Counted from the first letter of the stretch, positions 38,682 to 48,445 are shown. The stretch is 64,000 bases of DNA from Opitutia bacterium (GCA_947474365.1 CANJIU010000020.1:48722-112721), one strand, 5' to 3'. The notes: generated by a model not told the origin, from the letters alone. Program-made: numbers and translations.

Positions 38682-39563
38682 CTACGCGTCCGGCCGATAA
38701 CGCAACAGTGCCCGCGGGGCGACGCCGTGCACGGCCTTGAAGGCGCGGGAGAAATGATACGGGTCGGAGAAGCCCACCCGCTGCGCCACTTCCTTCACCA
38801 GGCCGCCGTTCTCAACCAGGTACTCTGCGGCGAGGTTCATCTTCCGGCGGAGCAGGTACTGATAGGGGCTCGTGCCCTGATAACGGCGGAACCAGCGGCA
38901 CACGCTGGACGCCTCGACGCCCGTCGTGGTGGCGATCTCCTCCAGGGTGCCAATCCGCTCGGCGCCGGCGTCGATCAACGCCTTGCAGCGGAGGAACGCC
39001 TCGCGCGCCGGCTCGCTCGTGTGCGGCGCCAGCGTGGAGGTGTCCTCGATCTTCAGCAGCAGCAATTCGAAGAGCGCAGCGCAGATTCGCGGTGCTAGGG
39101 CCCCGGAGCGCTGCCCCTCGCGTACCAGATCCTCCAGTACGCTCGTCACCTCCGCGTGGGCCGCCAGCTGCCGGGCGCTGCCGAGCGGCACGCCGCAGCG
39201 CCGCAAGCGGAGCGGCACGCCGGCACCGCTGAACGAAAGGAAGTATTTTACCATCGGGTTCCGCGGGTCCGTGTGAATCTCGCAGTCGGTCGTGGGCGCG
39301 TAGGCAAAAACCATGCCCGGCCCGAGCGTGTGCTGGCGGCGATCCAGCCGCACCGTGCCCTCGCCGGCCACCACATACTCCAGGACGTGAAAGGGAAACG
39401 CCCGCCGCGCTACGACGTAGTCGGCGTTGCAGCGCTCGCGGCCGCCCATCACGAGCGTGAGCCGCTCCTTGGGGTGAGGGGCCAGGTTCAGGAAGAAATA
39501 GCGCGCTCCGCTCACCTGCTGCGACAGCAGCCCGGAAGTATCGTGTCGGCCGATTTTGTCCAT
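38682..39563 (-). CDS. AraC-family transcriptional regulator
   Basis: 293 aa. The N-terminal half is a cupin-type ligand-binding domain (RLDRRQHTLGPGMVFAYAPT). The C-terminal two helix-turn-helix units are clear: LEEIATTTGVEASSVCRWFR and KEVAQRVGFSDPYHFSRAFK, with the family ending in PRALLRYRP. It is divergent from the fucose-isomerase-like gene (163 bases between starts) and upstream of the epimerase gene, so it probably controls one or both in response to a sugar. The ligand is not known. Confidence 0.9.
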   Translation of the reverse strand: MDKIGRHDTSGLLSQQVSGARYFFLNLAPHPKERLTLVMGGRERCNADYVVARRAFPFHVLEYVVAGEGTVRLDRRQHTLGPGMVFAYAPTTDCEIHTDPRNPMVKYFLSFSGAGVPLRLRRCGVPLGSARQLAAHAEVTSVLEDLVREGQRSGALAPRICAALFELLLLKIEDTSTLAPHTSEPAREAFLRCKALIDAGAERIGTLEEIATTTGVEASSVCRWFRRYQGTSPYQYLLRRKMNLAAEYLVENGGLVKEVAQRVGFSDPYHFSRAFKAVHGVAPRALLRYRPDA

Positions 39564-39726
39564 GTTGGGCCCAACCGTGCGGGTTTCCGCTCTATTTTTC
39601 GAGCCGATTTGCGCCGGCAGAGGCGGACGACTTTATCTAGGCTGAGAATGACGTTGCACGCCGCCTGGCGAAGGCGCAATTGACGGGCGGGTCGGTCGAA
39701 AATCATCAACCTTTATCCTCCCTGCC
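39564..39726. promoter_or_regulatory. Divergent promoter region, AraC regulator and isomerase
   Basis: 163 bases separate two divergently read genes and must hold both promoters. The region is less GC-rich than its surroundings and contains TCTATTTTTC near 39590 and ACTTTATCTAGG near 39630, possible -10-like sites. No repeated operator half-sites could be picked out by eye. Assignment rests on gene geometry. Confidence 0.5.
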
Positions 39727-41349
39727 ATGGCCAAGAAAAACACCGTTCTCCTCGTCGCCAGCGGCGACCTCCGCCAATCCGCCAACGAAACCTGCTGGCC
39801 CGCCCAGCACGCGATGGAACAGGCGCTCGGCGCCGCCATTTCCCGGCTTGGTCACACCGTGGTCCGCGCGCATCCCTACAAGCCAAAGGTCAAACACGGC
39901 TTCATCGGCTCCCAGAAGGAAGGCATGGACGTGTTTGCGAACCTCGATCCGAAGGCGCCACTCATCGTCGCCGAGGCGGTGTGGCAATATTCGCATCACG
40001 TGCTCGCCGGCCTGATCTCCCATCAGGGCCCGATTCTCACCGTCGCCAACTGGAGCGGCACGTGGCCCGGACTCGTCGGCATGCTGAATCTCAACGGTTC
40101 GCTCACCAAGGCGGGCGTGACGTATTCGACGTTGTGGAGCGAAAAATTTGATGACGACTTTTTCCTCGCCGGCCTCGCCTCCTGGTTGAAGACGGGAAAA
40201 GTCGCGCACCAGACAGCCCACGTGAAGCCGCTCGCGAAGGCCACGGTGCCGGCGAAGGCCGGGGCGGTCGCAAAGCGGATCGCCGCGGACTTGCGCCGCC
40301 GCAAATCCATCATGGGTGTGTTCGACGAGGGCTGCATGGGCATGTTCAACGCCATCATCCCGGATGAGCTGCTGTTCTCCACCGGCGTCTACAAGGAGCG
40401 CCTCTCCCAGTCCGCGCTCTATGCCGGAGCGACGCAGGTCAGCGACAACGAGGCCCGCGCCGTCTACCAATGGCTGCGGAAGAAGGGGATGACGTTTCAC
40501 CTCGGCACCGACGAGGCCACCGAACTCACCGAGCGCCAGGTGCTCTGGCAGTGCAAGACCTACGTCGCGGCGTTGCGCATCGCGGACGACTTCGGCTGCG
40601 AGACGATCGGCATCCAATACCAGCAGGGCCTGAAGGACCTGTTGCCGGCGAGCGATCTCGTCGAGGGCATCCTCAACAACTCGGACCGGCCGCCGGTGAA
40701 GAACGCCGCGGGCAAGGTCATCCGCCCTGGCCAGCCGCTGACCCACTTCAACGAGGTCGACGAGTGCGCGGGCCTGGACGGCCTGTTCACGAACCGCGTG
40801 CACCAGGCCCTCGGGCAGCCCGTGGAGAACACACTGCACGATCTGCGCTGGGGTGCCTACGACGCGAGTGGCACGACGGAGGAGTACGTCTGGGTGTTTC
40901 TCATTTCCGGCAGCGCGCCGCCGGCGCATCACGTCGGCGGTTACAAGGGCACGGACTCACTGCGGCAACCGCCGATGTATTTCCGGCTCGGCGGCGGCAC
41001 CGTCCGCGGCATCGCGAAACCCGGTGAAATCGTCTGGAGTCGCGTCTTTGTCGCCGATGGCAAGCTCAAGATGGATCTCGGCCGCGCGAAGGTGATCGCG
41101 CTCCCGCGCGAGGAAACGGAACGCCGGTGGAAGGAAACGACCGTGCAATGGCCGATCATGCACGCGGTCACGTACGGCGTGTCGCGCGACCAGATGATGG
41201 CGCGCCACAAGGCGAACCACATCCAGGTCGCGTACGCGCATTCCGCCAAGGAGGCCGATCTGGCGCTCTACACGAAGGCCGCGCTCGCCGCCGAACTCGG
41301 CCTCGAGGTCTGCGTGTGCGGGACCAAGGCCGACGGCGGCGCGTTCTGA
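39727..41349 (+). CDS. Fucose/arabinose isomerase-family protein
   Basis: 540 aa, starting at the only sensible ATG ([20 protein letters not shown]). Features fitting the L-fucose isomerase-like family are the N-terminal NETCWPAQ segment, [70 protein letters not shown] and the C-terminal HIQVAYA. These enzymes isomerise aldoses to ketoses with a divalent metal; candidate ligands are Glu and Asp in DEGCMG and the late His. The sugar is not determined. Beside an AraC regulator, it is likely an inducible step in a pentose or 6-deoxyhexose pathway, but no kinase or aldolase is seen in the window. Confidence 0.8.
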   Translation: MAKKNTVLLVASGDLRQSANETCWPAQHAMEQALGAAISRLGHTVVRAHPYKPKVKHGFIGSQKEGMDVFANLDPKAPLIVAEAVWQYSHHVLAGLISHQGPILTVANWSGTWPGLVGMLNLNGSLTKAGVTYSTLWSEKFDDDFFLAGLASWLKTGKVAHQTAHVKPLAKATVPAKAGAVAKRIAADLRRRKSIMGVFDEGCMGMFNAIIPDELLFSTGVYKERLSQSALYAGATQVSDNEARAVYQWLRKKGMTFHLGTDEATELTERQVLWQCKTYVAALRIADDFGCETIGIQYQQGLKDLLPASDLVEGILNNSDRPPVKNAAGKVIRPGQPLTHFNEVDECAGLDGLFTNRVHQALGQPVENTLHDLRWGAYDASGTTEEYVWVFLISGSAPPAHHVGGYKGTDSLRQPPMYFRLGGGTVRGIAKPGEIVWSRVFVADGKLKMDLGRAKVIALPREETERRWKETTVQWPIMHAVTYGVSRDQMMARHKANHIQVAYAHSAKEADLALYTKAALAAELGLEVCVCGTKADGGAF

Positions 41350-41547
41350 ACGGACTTCTTCCGTCTGGCGCCTCCCCAGCGCGTCGGTTGAAACGAAGTC
41401 CAGTCAACGTGTTCGCTCGTTCGGGCCGGTTGTCGGCGGACGCCTCTGCGCGATCCGCCGCAAGTTGTCGGCCGGCGAGGGCGGGGATTTCTCGCGACAT
41501 ATGCGAGGCGGCAAATATCGTGGCCCGCTCAGCAAGCTCATCTCCTC

Positions 41548-44340
41548 ATGCGCCACTCGAAGCTTCTCCTTTCGCTTGTCCTCAGCCTGGGCGTTTTCGA
41601 CGTCGCGCGCGCGCAGACGGCGGAACGGATCTACGGGGGACTCTATCAACCCGCACCGTCCGAGCCGCAGCCGATGCGCGTCTGGCGGCTTTCCGAACGC
41701 GGCGGCCTGCCCCCTGATTTCCCGGAGGCAATCGCCGGCCGCTTCATTGCCTTGCACGGAGCCAGTCTGGTCGATGACTGCAAGCTGGTCCTCATTCAAA
41801 CCGAGGACGGCCGGCGGCGGGCGCTGCGCTTTGGGATGCTGGGTGCAGAGGAGCGGCGGGACGCGCTCGCCGCGCATGACCGCGCAACCACCGCGAGGGT
41901 TTCCGCGACCGAAGCCGGCGGCCGGGGCGCCTACACGGCGGTGTGGCAGGAGTATTCGAAGGAGACGGACGCGCCCCGGGTGGGCACCTTTGAGACGGAA
42001 CATTTTCTTTTCTTCTTCGGTCGCGACGGAGGGAAAGAGAGCCGGCTGTTGCAGGATGAGGGCGCCGTGGGCCGGATGAAGGAGCGAGCGGAGGACGTGT
42101 GGCGGTTTTACCAGGAAGCAATGCACGTCGAAATGCCGTTTGCACGCGCCGCGGAGCCGCGCAAGATTCCGGTTTTTCTCCTCGAGACCGGCTTGGCGAA
42201 GCACCCGAGCGGCGAAGCCAGCGCCCGCAAAGGCGCCATCCTGCTTCACCCCAGCGAAGTCGCGGACAACACCAACCGGTTTGCCCACGAATTCGCGCAC
42301 GTGATTCAACATCACCACGGTGGGAGCGAAGGCCCGCGCGGCCAGGGCCAGCTCTACGAGGCGCATGCCGACTGGCTCTCCTACCAGCACAATTCCTCGC
42401 GTGGCAGCAAGGCCATCCTGAGTTCGACGCGCTACAGCGACTACCCGCTGTTCTCGTGGCAGGTCGGCTACGGCTACTGGCCGCTGCTGCAGTATTTCTC
42501 GGAGACCTACGGGCCGGCGCTGTGCGTCGATCTCTGGAACCACGCCATGCCCAACACGGCCGTCGGCCAGGAAACCCCGCTGGAAACGCTCCATCGACTC
42601 GGCGTGGAGCGCGGCCACTGGAGCGCGGACGAATCGTGGGGCGGGTTTGCCGATGCCCTCGCCCGGGCGGCGGCGCACAAGGCCTATTGGGATTTCATCC
42701 CGCAGATGTCCTATTTGTACGTCCTGCAGCAGGGCCTGCAGGCGGCGGGCGGCGGTGATTTGCGTCGGTTTACGCGCAATCCTCCCTCCCGGTTGGGAGA
42801 TACCTGGATGCCCGCTCCGGAGCGGGCGCCGGCCCAATTCGGTTATCACACGATCGAATTGAAGCCGTCTGGGGCCAGGATCACCGCAGTGGTGGAGAAG
42901 AGCGCCGACTGCGACTGGCGGCTCGTCGGTGTCGCGCGGGATGCAAATTGGAAATGCCGCTACAGCGACGTCGTCGCATCCGGGCAAGCGATGACGATGG
43001 CGGTCGATCCGGCCGACCAGGCGTGGGCGCTCATCGTCCTGGCCGTGCCGCCGCGGTATCGTGCCCATACGTTCCAGGACGAGAAGGCCAACGCGTTTGC
43101 GCGCCATGCGTTCAAACTCAAGCTCGAAGGGGCGGAACCTGAAGGCGGCAAGAAATCCGCGCCGGCGGTCGTGTTCCTGGAGCGCGGTGCCAAGACCGAA
43201 TGGCGGTATCGCGACACGGGCGAGGAGCCAGCGGCCTCCTGGACGAGCGGGAATTTTGACGACAGCCACTGGCCGCAGGGCCGCGCGCCACTCGGCTACG
43301 GCCAGGCGGGTGTGACCACGGAGATCAGCTTTGGCGGCAACCCGCAGGCGAAGCACCTCGCGGCGTATTTCCGGCGCAGCTTCGACTTCTCCGCCGGCCC
43401 CGCGCCCCTCACCCAGCTCGCCGTCAGCATGTGCATCGACGATGGCGTCGTGGTTTATCTGAACGGGCGCGAATTGGTGCGACAGAACATGCCGGCGGGC
43501 CCGATCACGGCGACCACCCGGGCCGTGCGCAGGATCGAGGGCAACGAGGAAACCGTCTATCGGCGCCACGTCGTCCCGGCCACGGCGTTGGTTCCCGGCC
43601 GCAACGTGCTCGCCGCGGAAGTGCACCAGTTCAATGGCGGCAGCAGCGATCTTTTTTTCGACCTCCAGTTATCGACAGTGGTCGATGTGTCCGCGGCGCG
43701 GCTGAACGCCGCTGCGCGCGACGTGACCTTGGAGTTTCATCGCAAGCATTATATCCCCGCTGCCACCCGCATCCCCGACGGCTATATCGACGGCGGCCGA
43801 GGTATGACGATCGCTGCCGACGGCACAGCGCAGTCCGGTCGGGAGGTGATGGTGGTGGACCGCGCCCGTGATCCGGAGCTGCGCCGGCATCTGGCGTACG
43901 CCCGCTCGCCCGCCGTGACCGGCCTGCCGCTGCTCGAACGCGCCACCGCGCTCGCTCGGTACGTGGACACGTTGTATTCGCCGGCCGGTGGTCGTCGGTT
44001 CTCTGAGGAGGTTTGCAGCCTGATGCTCGAACCCTATCGGGGCATGGAATTGCTGATTGGCGCGGCCATTCACGCCGGCGTGTGTCGGCATCGTGGGCTG
44101 GCGTTCAAGTTGCTGGCCGATGAGGCGGGGCTACCGGTGGCGCTGGCGCGCGGCAACTACGGCGCGGTGCAGAGTCCGGGCGGGCACGTGTGGAACGAAC
44201 TCATCCTGCCCGACGGCGCGAAACTCATCGTGGACGTCATGAATCCCCGGCCGGATTTCGTTTTTCCGAAGGCAACCGACGCCGCCGCCGGGCGCTACTT
44301 GACGGTGAAGAACGCGCCGTATTATCCCACGGGAAAATAG
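41548..44340 (+). CDS. Secreted gluzincin-like metallopeptidase / beta-sandwich / transglutaminase-like fusion
   Basis: 930 aa with a signal peptide (LLLSLVLSLGVFDVARAQ). Module 1 (about 140-420): TEHFLFFFGRD, then zinc motif HEFAH (H247, E248, H251) followed by YEAHADW (E271, D275), the order expected of a gluzincin peptidase. Module 2 (about 535-710): a beta-sandwich with CIDDGVVVYLNGREL and EVHQFNGGSSDLFFDLQL, as in surface proteins of this phylum. Module 3 (about 790-930): papain-like transglutaminase fold with C846 in GVCRHR, H880 in GGHVWNE and D896 in IVDVMNP. All key residues appear intact. It is monocistronic. Confidence 0.75.
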   Translation: MRHSKLLLSLVLSLGVFDVARAQTAERIYGGLYQPAPSEPQPMRVWRLSERGGLPPDFPEAIAGRFIALHGASLVDDCKLVLIQTEDGRRRALRFGMLGAEERRDALAAHDRATTARVSATEAGGRGAYTAVWQEYSKETDAPRVGTFETEHFLFFFGRDGGKESRLLQDEGAVGRMKERAEDVWRFYQEAMHVEMPFARAAEPRKIPVFLLETGLAKHPSGEASARKGAILLHPSEVADNTNRFAHEFAHVIQHHHGGSEGPRGQGQLYEAHADWLSYQHNSSRGSKAILSSTRYSDYPLFSWQVGYGYWPLLQYFSETYGPALCVDLWNHAMPNTAVGQETPLETLHRLGVERGHWSADESWGGFADALARAAAHKAYWDFIPQMSYLYVLQQGLQAAGGGDLRRFTRNPPSRLGDTWMPAPERAPAQFGYHTIELKPSGARITAVVEKSADCDWRLVGVARDANWKCRYSDVVASGQAMTMAVDPADQAWALIVLAVPPRYRAHTFQDEKANAFARHAFKLKLEGAEPEGGKKSAPAVVFLERGAKTEWRYRDTGEEPAASWTSGNFDDSHWPQGRAPLGYGQAGVTTEISFGGNPQAKHLAAYFRRSFDFSAGPAPLTQLAVSMCIDDGVVVYLNGRELVRQNMPAGPITATTRAVRRIEGNEETVYRRHVVPATALVPGRNVLAAEVHQFNGGSSDLFFDLQLSTVVDVSAARLNAAARDVTLEFHRKHYIPAATRIPDGYIDGGRGMTIAADGTAQSGREVMVVDRARDPELRRHLAYARSPAVTGLPLLERATALARYVDTLYSPAGGRRFSEEVCSLMLEPYRGMELLIGAAIHAGVCRHRGLAFKLLADEAGLPVALARGNYGAVQSPGGHVWNELILPDGAKLIVDVMNPRPDFVFPKATDAAAGRYLTVKNAPYYPTGK

Positions 44341-44357
44341 GGCCGTGACTGAGCCGC

Positions 44358-44476
44358 GGGCCGGCGATGGGGTCAGTCCGCTGATTGCACGGTCCGTTAC
44401 AAGAGATAGCCGCACACGGCGACGGGATGAGCATCCGACATTGCAATCAGCGGACTGACCCCGTCCGGATGGTCCC
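44358..44476. repeat. 119-bp inverted-repeat element, copy 1
   Basis: Opens GGGCCGGCGATGGGG and closes with GACCCCGTCCGGATGGTCCC. Perfect 21-base inverted arms occupy 44369-44389 and 44442-44462 (core GTCAGTCCGCTGATTGCA and its complement), with a conserved interior CCGTTACAAGAGATAGCCGC. Two further copies lie at 46766 and 55415. A small reading frame inside each copy is an artefact of the repeat. The shape is that of a REP/BIME-type or MITE-type mobile repeat. Confidence 0.92.
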
Positions 44477-44551
44477 ATCGCCAGCCACTGCTCGAGCGGC
44501 CATGGGCAGAAACGCGCATCGCCTCGAAGCGCAGGCAAACGCGTCGAGGTC

Positions 44552-46474
44552 CTATGGCGCTTCGTAGACTTCAACCAACGTGAGACCGCTGGCGCCTCCA
44601 ACGCCGCTCACCTGGGCGGTGTAGCTGCCGGGTTGAAGTGTGAGCAGCAGCGCGGCGTCTTTGCTCGCGGCGGGGAGAGCAAAGGCGCCGACGTTCGTGA
44701 ATGCCGCCGTGAGCGCGTTGCCACCGCTCCAGTTGTCGTTCGAGTTGATCGGGGTCTGGCCGCTGAAGAGATCGAGTCTCGGGTCGGCCATCACGCCGGG
44801 GACATTGAACGGTGCGGTGCCGAGCGTTGGCCCGACGGCCCGGATCAGCACTTGCTTCGAAGTTGCGCCGCCGATGACGAAGCCCGTCGTCAGCGTCTCG
44901 CCCGCGTTGATCTTTTTCAAGACGGACACGTTGACGAGACGCGGCGTCAAATTGGTAAAAAAGTCCGCGGGCGTGGCGTCGTAGAGTTCGGCGATCACTG
45001 CGCCGGTGGCGCCACCGACCCCGCTGACTTGAACCGTATAATTCCCCGCGGACAGGTTGGTGAAGTAGATCGCGGCGTCGCGCGAGGTGTCCGAGGCATA
45101 AGGGAAGGCGCCGACGCTCGTGAACGCGTTTTTCAAGAAGGCTCCGCCGTCCCAGTTGTCATTGCCAAACGAAAAATTCTGGCCGCCGAAGAAATCGAGC
45201 TTGGGATCAGCGAGCGCCCCGCTCACGCCCAATGGAGTGAGCGATGGCCCGGCGGCTCGCACGAGCAGCGCCTTGTTCCCCGAGGTCCCGCCACCGCCCA
45301 GCACGGTGCCAACCGTGAACGAGGGATCGGAGCTGGTGATGTTCGTGAGGATCGACAGATTAACGAGCCGGCCGGGATTCGGAGGCGTCTCAGTGCTGGC
45401 GACACCTTTGCGGATCGCGTGATTGCCCGCATCGCCGACAAACAAATTCCCCGCGTCGTCCACGGCCACGCCGCAGGGAGCTTTGAATCGCGCCGCCGTG
45501 CCCGTGCCGTCGGCGTAACCGGAAGTTTCACCCACGCCGCCCAGCGTCGTCACCACGCCCGCGGCGGTCAGCTTGCGCACTGCGTGGTTGCTGGTGTCGG
45601 CCACATACAGGTTGCCCGAGCCATCGACCGCGATCCCGAAGGGAAAAGCGAAAAGCGCTCCGCTTCCGGGACCATCAACATAACCGCCCGCAGAACCGCC
45701 CCGCGAGCCGGCCAGCGTGGTCACGGTGCCGTCCGGGGTGATTTTTCGGATCCGGCTGTTCAGCGTGTCGGCGACATACACGTTGCCGGCGCCATCGACC
45801 GCGACCCCGTGAGGATCGCGGAAGCTCGCGGCCCGGCCCACACCGTCGGGATTGAAGGTGTTGAAGGGGTTGCCGCCGGCCAGCGTCGTGACAACGCCAC
45901 TCGAGGTGATCTTGCGAATGAGGTCGTTGCTCGTGTCGGCGACATAAACAGTTCCGGCCGCATCGACGGCCACACCGTAGGGAAAGAAAAATTGAGCCGC
46001 GGTGCCGGTGCCGTCCGTGCTGCCGTGAAACCCCGCGGTGCCGGCCAGCGTCGTGACGACACCGGAGGAGGTGATTTTGCGAATCGTGTGACTGCCGCAC
46101 GCCACGAACAAATTTCCGCTGGCATCCACGGCCACGCCATAAGGGTAGTCGAACCGTGCCGCACTCCCCACGCCGTCGACATTGCCGGAGGAGCCCGCCA
46201 GACCCGCTACCGTCGTTACGACCCCGCCCGCAGAAATCTTGCGAATCGTGTGGTTAGCTGAATCGGCCACAAATATGTTCCCGCTGCGATCTGCGGCCAT
46301 GCCCCAGGGAAAATTGAATTTCGCCGCGCTGCCCGAGCCATCGTTGCTGCCGGAGGTCGTGCCACCGGCGAGGGTGGTAAACGTGTAGGACTGCGCCATC
46401 AAACGAGTGCCTGAAAAGCCCAGCACCAGCACCCAGGCAGAATAACGCGATAAATGGCGAAGTATCCGAATCAT
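44552..46474 (-). CDS. Secreted NHL-repeat protein with duplicated C-terminal domain
   Basis: 640 aa with a signal peptide (YSAWVLVLGFSGTRLMAQ). Residues about 30-360 hold six NHL beta-propeller repeats with the pattern FPWGMAADRSGNIFVADSAN and HTIRKIS. Residues about 370-640 hold two copies of an about 130-residue beta-rich domain: RLVNLSILTNITS ... LLVRAAGPSLTPLG ... NYTVQVSGVGGATG and RLVNVSVLKKINA ... VLIRAVGPTLGTA ... SYTAQVSGVGGASG. This duplicated domain is common in secreted Verrucomicrobiota proteins but I know no assigned function. Likely a surface adhesion or scaffold protein. It ends just past repeat copy 1. Confidence 0.85.
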   Translation of the reverse strand: MIRILRHLSRYSAWVLVLGFSGTRLMAQSYTFTTLAGGTTSGSNDGSGSAAKFNFPWGMAADRSGNIFVADSANHTIRKISAGGVVTTVAGLAGSSGNVDGVGSAARFDYPYGVAVDASGNLFVACGSHTIRKITSSGVVTTLAGTAGFHGSTDGTGTAAQFFFPYGVAVDAAGTVYVADTSNDLIRKITSSGVVTTLAGGNPFNTFNPDGVGRAASFRDPHGVAVDGAGNVYVADTLNSRIRKITPDGTVTTLAGSRGGSAGGYVDGPGSGALFAFPFGIAVDGSGNLYVADTSNHAVRKLTAAGVVTTLGGVGETSGYADGTGTAARFKAPCGVAVDDAGNLFVGDAGNHAIRKGVASTETPPNPGRLVNLSILTNITSSDPSFTVGTVLGGGGTSGNKALLVRAAGPSLTPLGVSGALADPKLDFFGGQNFSFGNDNWDGGAFLKNAFTSVGAFPYASDTSRDAAIYFTNLSAGNYTVQVSGVGGATGAVIAELYDATPADFFTNLTPRLVNVSVLKKINAGETLTTGFVIGGATSKQVLIRAVGPTLGTAPFNVPGVMADPRLDLFSGQTPINSNDNWSGGNALTAAFTNVGAFALPAASKDAALLLTLQPGSYTAQVSGVGGASGLTLVEVYEAP

Positions 46475-46904
46475 GATTCAAGAAGCGCCGAATCAACCGA
46501 TAGGAAACTGGATTTTCAGGGGGATCGGATCCGGGAGGGGTTTAAGGGGAGGGTGCCGGGTGGCAACAGAATCGGACCCCTGTAGTTCCCCAACCCTCAA
46601 GTCCGGCTGACCGGCGAGCGGCGCGAAGATCCGGTTAACGAAGATACCCCGATGGAAACTCAGCAACTCGTCCGATTCCGGCGCCGCGCCGGCGAATGTT
46701 CGGAGGTCAGTCGTGGCAGGCACGATGCGAGGAGACACACCTCCGGCCGCTCGCTGTCAAGCAGAGGGCCGGCGATGGGGTCAGTCCGCTGATTGCAGGG
46801 TCCGTTACAAGAGATAGCCGCACACGGCGACGGGATGAACATCCGACATTGCAATCAGCGGACTGACCCCGTCTGGATGGTCCTAGCGGAATCGCGCCGC
46901 TGAG
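46475..46904. other. Intergenic stretch containing repeat copy 2
   Basis: 430 bases between the NHL gene start and the stop of an unknown minus-strand gene. The right half is the 119-bp repeat copy 2. The left half (46475-46765) is the upstream region of the NHL gene and carries only poor frames on the minus strand. No RNA gene or clear hairpin was recognised in it. Confidence 0.6.
46766..46883. repeat. 119-bp inverted-repeat element, copy 2
   Basis: Nearly identical to copy 1, with arms at 46777-46797 and 46850-46870 and the same interior CCGTTACAAGAGATAGCCGC. It differs at a few bases (GCAGGG for GCACGG after arm 1, GATGAACATCC for GATGAGCATCC, GTCTGG for GTCCGG). It lies at the left edge of the less GC-rich island. 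Confidence 0.92.
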
Positions 46905-47360
46905 TTACGCACGCTCGTTGAAGCTACGCTTTGAGGTCAGGCCGTTCGACCCCGTTGCTACCGTGTTGACTGCCGATCGAAATTCCTTGGTCGCGTGCAA
47001 TACGACAGACTGTTTCGCGTGCCGAAGGGTTTCAGATGAAATCGTCCATGAGACCCTGCGCCGCTTTGTCCCCGGCGATTTGTCGACAGCACCGGCGCGA
47101 CGAAACAGAGCCCAAACGCGGTCATTCAATGCGCGGTAGCGATCATCAGTGCGGGACTTTGCAAGCTCGCTGGCATACGCCTCGAACCCCTCGAGTTCAG
47201 CCCACGCGCAGAGTGCACCATCAGACAGTCCAAGGCTTCGAAGTTCCGCGACTGCGAACTGCACAATTTCACTCAACACCTCATTGTAGAGGTCTGGGTT
47301 CTGCTTGGCTTCACGCGCGCTTTCTTTCAGGGATGGATATTTTTCTTCGCTGGAATGCAT
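46905..47360 (-). CDS. Hypothetical protein, 151 aa
   Basis: Unknown family. Helical, charged protein without signal peptide: MHSSEEKYPSLKESAREAKQ, FAVAELRSLGLSDGALCAWA, TDDRYRALNDRVWALFRRAG. Base composition is clearly less GC-rich than the flanking core genes, as for its island neighbours. A 60-residue frame at 47327-47509 (starting MEKPSYEVLFYYSP) overlaps its 5' end on the same strand and could be a small upstream gene; evidence for that is weak. Confidence 0.55.
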   Translation of the reverse strand: MHSSEEKYPSLKESAREAKQNPDLYNEVLSEIVQFAVAELRSLGLSDGALCAWAELEGFEAYASELAKSRTDDRYRALNDRVWALFRRAGAVDKSPGTKRRRVSWTISSETLRHAKQSVVLHATKEFRSAVNTVATGSNGLTSKRSFNERA

Positions 47361-47509
47361 AGGTGTGTTGCCAACGTCAATGAGCGACGATGGGTGAAAG
47401 CTTTGACCGTTGGCGGTGCCTTGTTGAGCTCATCCCAAGGGAGGTTCTTAGGCGCTTCGGAATCGATGGGTGAATAGTAGAAGAGCACTTCATAACTGGG
47501 TTTCTCCAT
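47327..47509 (-). CDS. Possible small gene, 60 aa
   Basis: A short frame overlapping the next gene by 34 bases. The first 45 residues have a natural composition (EVLFYYSPIDSEAPKNLPW) with no recognisable domain; the tail reads out of frame through the neighbour's start. It may be a real coupled small protein or chance. Confidence 0.25.
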   Translation of the reverse strand: MEKPSYEVLFYYSPIDSEAPKNLPWDELNKAPPTVKAFTHRRSLTLATHLCIPAKKNIHP

Positions 47510-47566
47510 TTCCCGCCATGCAGCTCATGTTACCTTACTCTGTTGGCCTGCCGCTCCAGTTTTGCA

Positions 47567-48445
47567 TTAAAGTGCGATGTCTTGTGGCGGCGCCGCAACC
47601 TTCAGCGCTTCCTGAATGACCTCCGGTTTCATCACCCAACCGAGCGCACTGGATATATCGCTGGGTTCGTTGCCAAACGCCTCAGCGCCATTTTGCAGTT
47701 TCTTCGGAATCGCGAAACGGCCGACATATATTCCAAGAAAATTGTATCCCAGGCTCCCCGCGTAATTGTATCGCAGGATTACCGGTGCACCCGACATTCC
47801 GGGCAATGTGGTAGCATCGATTAGAAACTTCGGTTCGCCGTTGAAATGCGGTCCGGGATCATTTGCGATGTTACCTGACTTCCAAATGGGATAGGGGTGG
47901 TAAGGTCCCGCATGGTTTACTAGGCCGAGAGGGTAACCGATTACGAAAACAGATTCGGCGACGTAGACCTGCTTAGGGACGCCGGCGGTAAGAAGTGGAA
48001 ATTTGCAACGGCACTCCTTGACTCCCTTGAGCGGGAGGATGGCAACGTCCATTTGTTGCCCTTTCGGGTGTATCCAATATGCGGGTGGAGCTTGGTCGGG
48101 ATTACCGCCGCCAGCCCGCAGGTTTTCGGTGTGATCGAAGAAAAAACCACGGATCCTCACTTTCCACGGCAGCATTTTCGTCGAGTGTTTTGCGTGCCCG
48201 TTGCCCGGCTCTTTTCCAGCCAAATTGTGCCACGCTGTCACCAAATAGAAGGCGCAGTCCCGCGGGTCCTGCCAGACCACTCCGCTACCCGTCGCGAGAA
48301 GCCAATCCTCACCAGCTTGCTCCGGCTTTGGCGCAAACATTTCGAGATAGACTACGGCGCGCGAGAGCGGATCAGCCTCAGCGAGTGGATCAACTCTATA
48401 GAACGGAAGGTGCATCTTCATGTTGCTGAACTGTTGGGCTGCCAA
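47567..48445 (-). CDS. Trypsin-like serine protease
   Basis: 292 aa, no signal peptide. A chymotrypsin-fold triad is visible: H73 in LVTAWHNLAG, D133 in QMDVAILPLKG and S218 in PGMSGAPVILR. Alternative starts at Met9 or Met11 are possible. The absence of an export signal and the island context fit the cytosolic trypsin-like domains often found in bacterial conflict systems, where the protease is an effector; a partner sensor is not evident, so this is inference. It could equally be a housekeeping protease carried by the island. Confidence 0.8.
   Translation of the reverse strand: MAAQQFSNMKMHLPFYRVDPLAEADPLSRAVVYLEMFAPKPEQAGEDWLLATGSGVVWQDPRDCAFYLVTAWHNLAGKEPGNGHAKHSTKMLPWKVRIRGFFFDHTENLRAGGGNPDQAPPAYWIHPKGQQMDVAILPLKGVKECRCKFPLLTAGVPKQVYVAESVFVIGYPLGLVNHAGPYHPYPIWKSGNIANDPGPHFNGEPKFLIDATTLPGMSGAPVILRYNYAGSLGYNFLGIYVGRFAIPKKLQNGAEAFGNEPSDISSALGWVMKPEVIQEALKVAAPPQDIAL

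Noticed and set aside
41404..43626. 740-residue minus-strand frame opposite the metallopeptidase fusion
   Set aside because: Shadow of a gene with signal peptide and catalytic motifs; no signature of its own.
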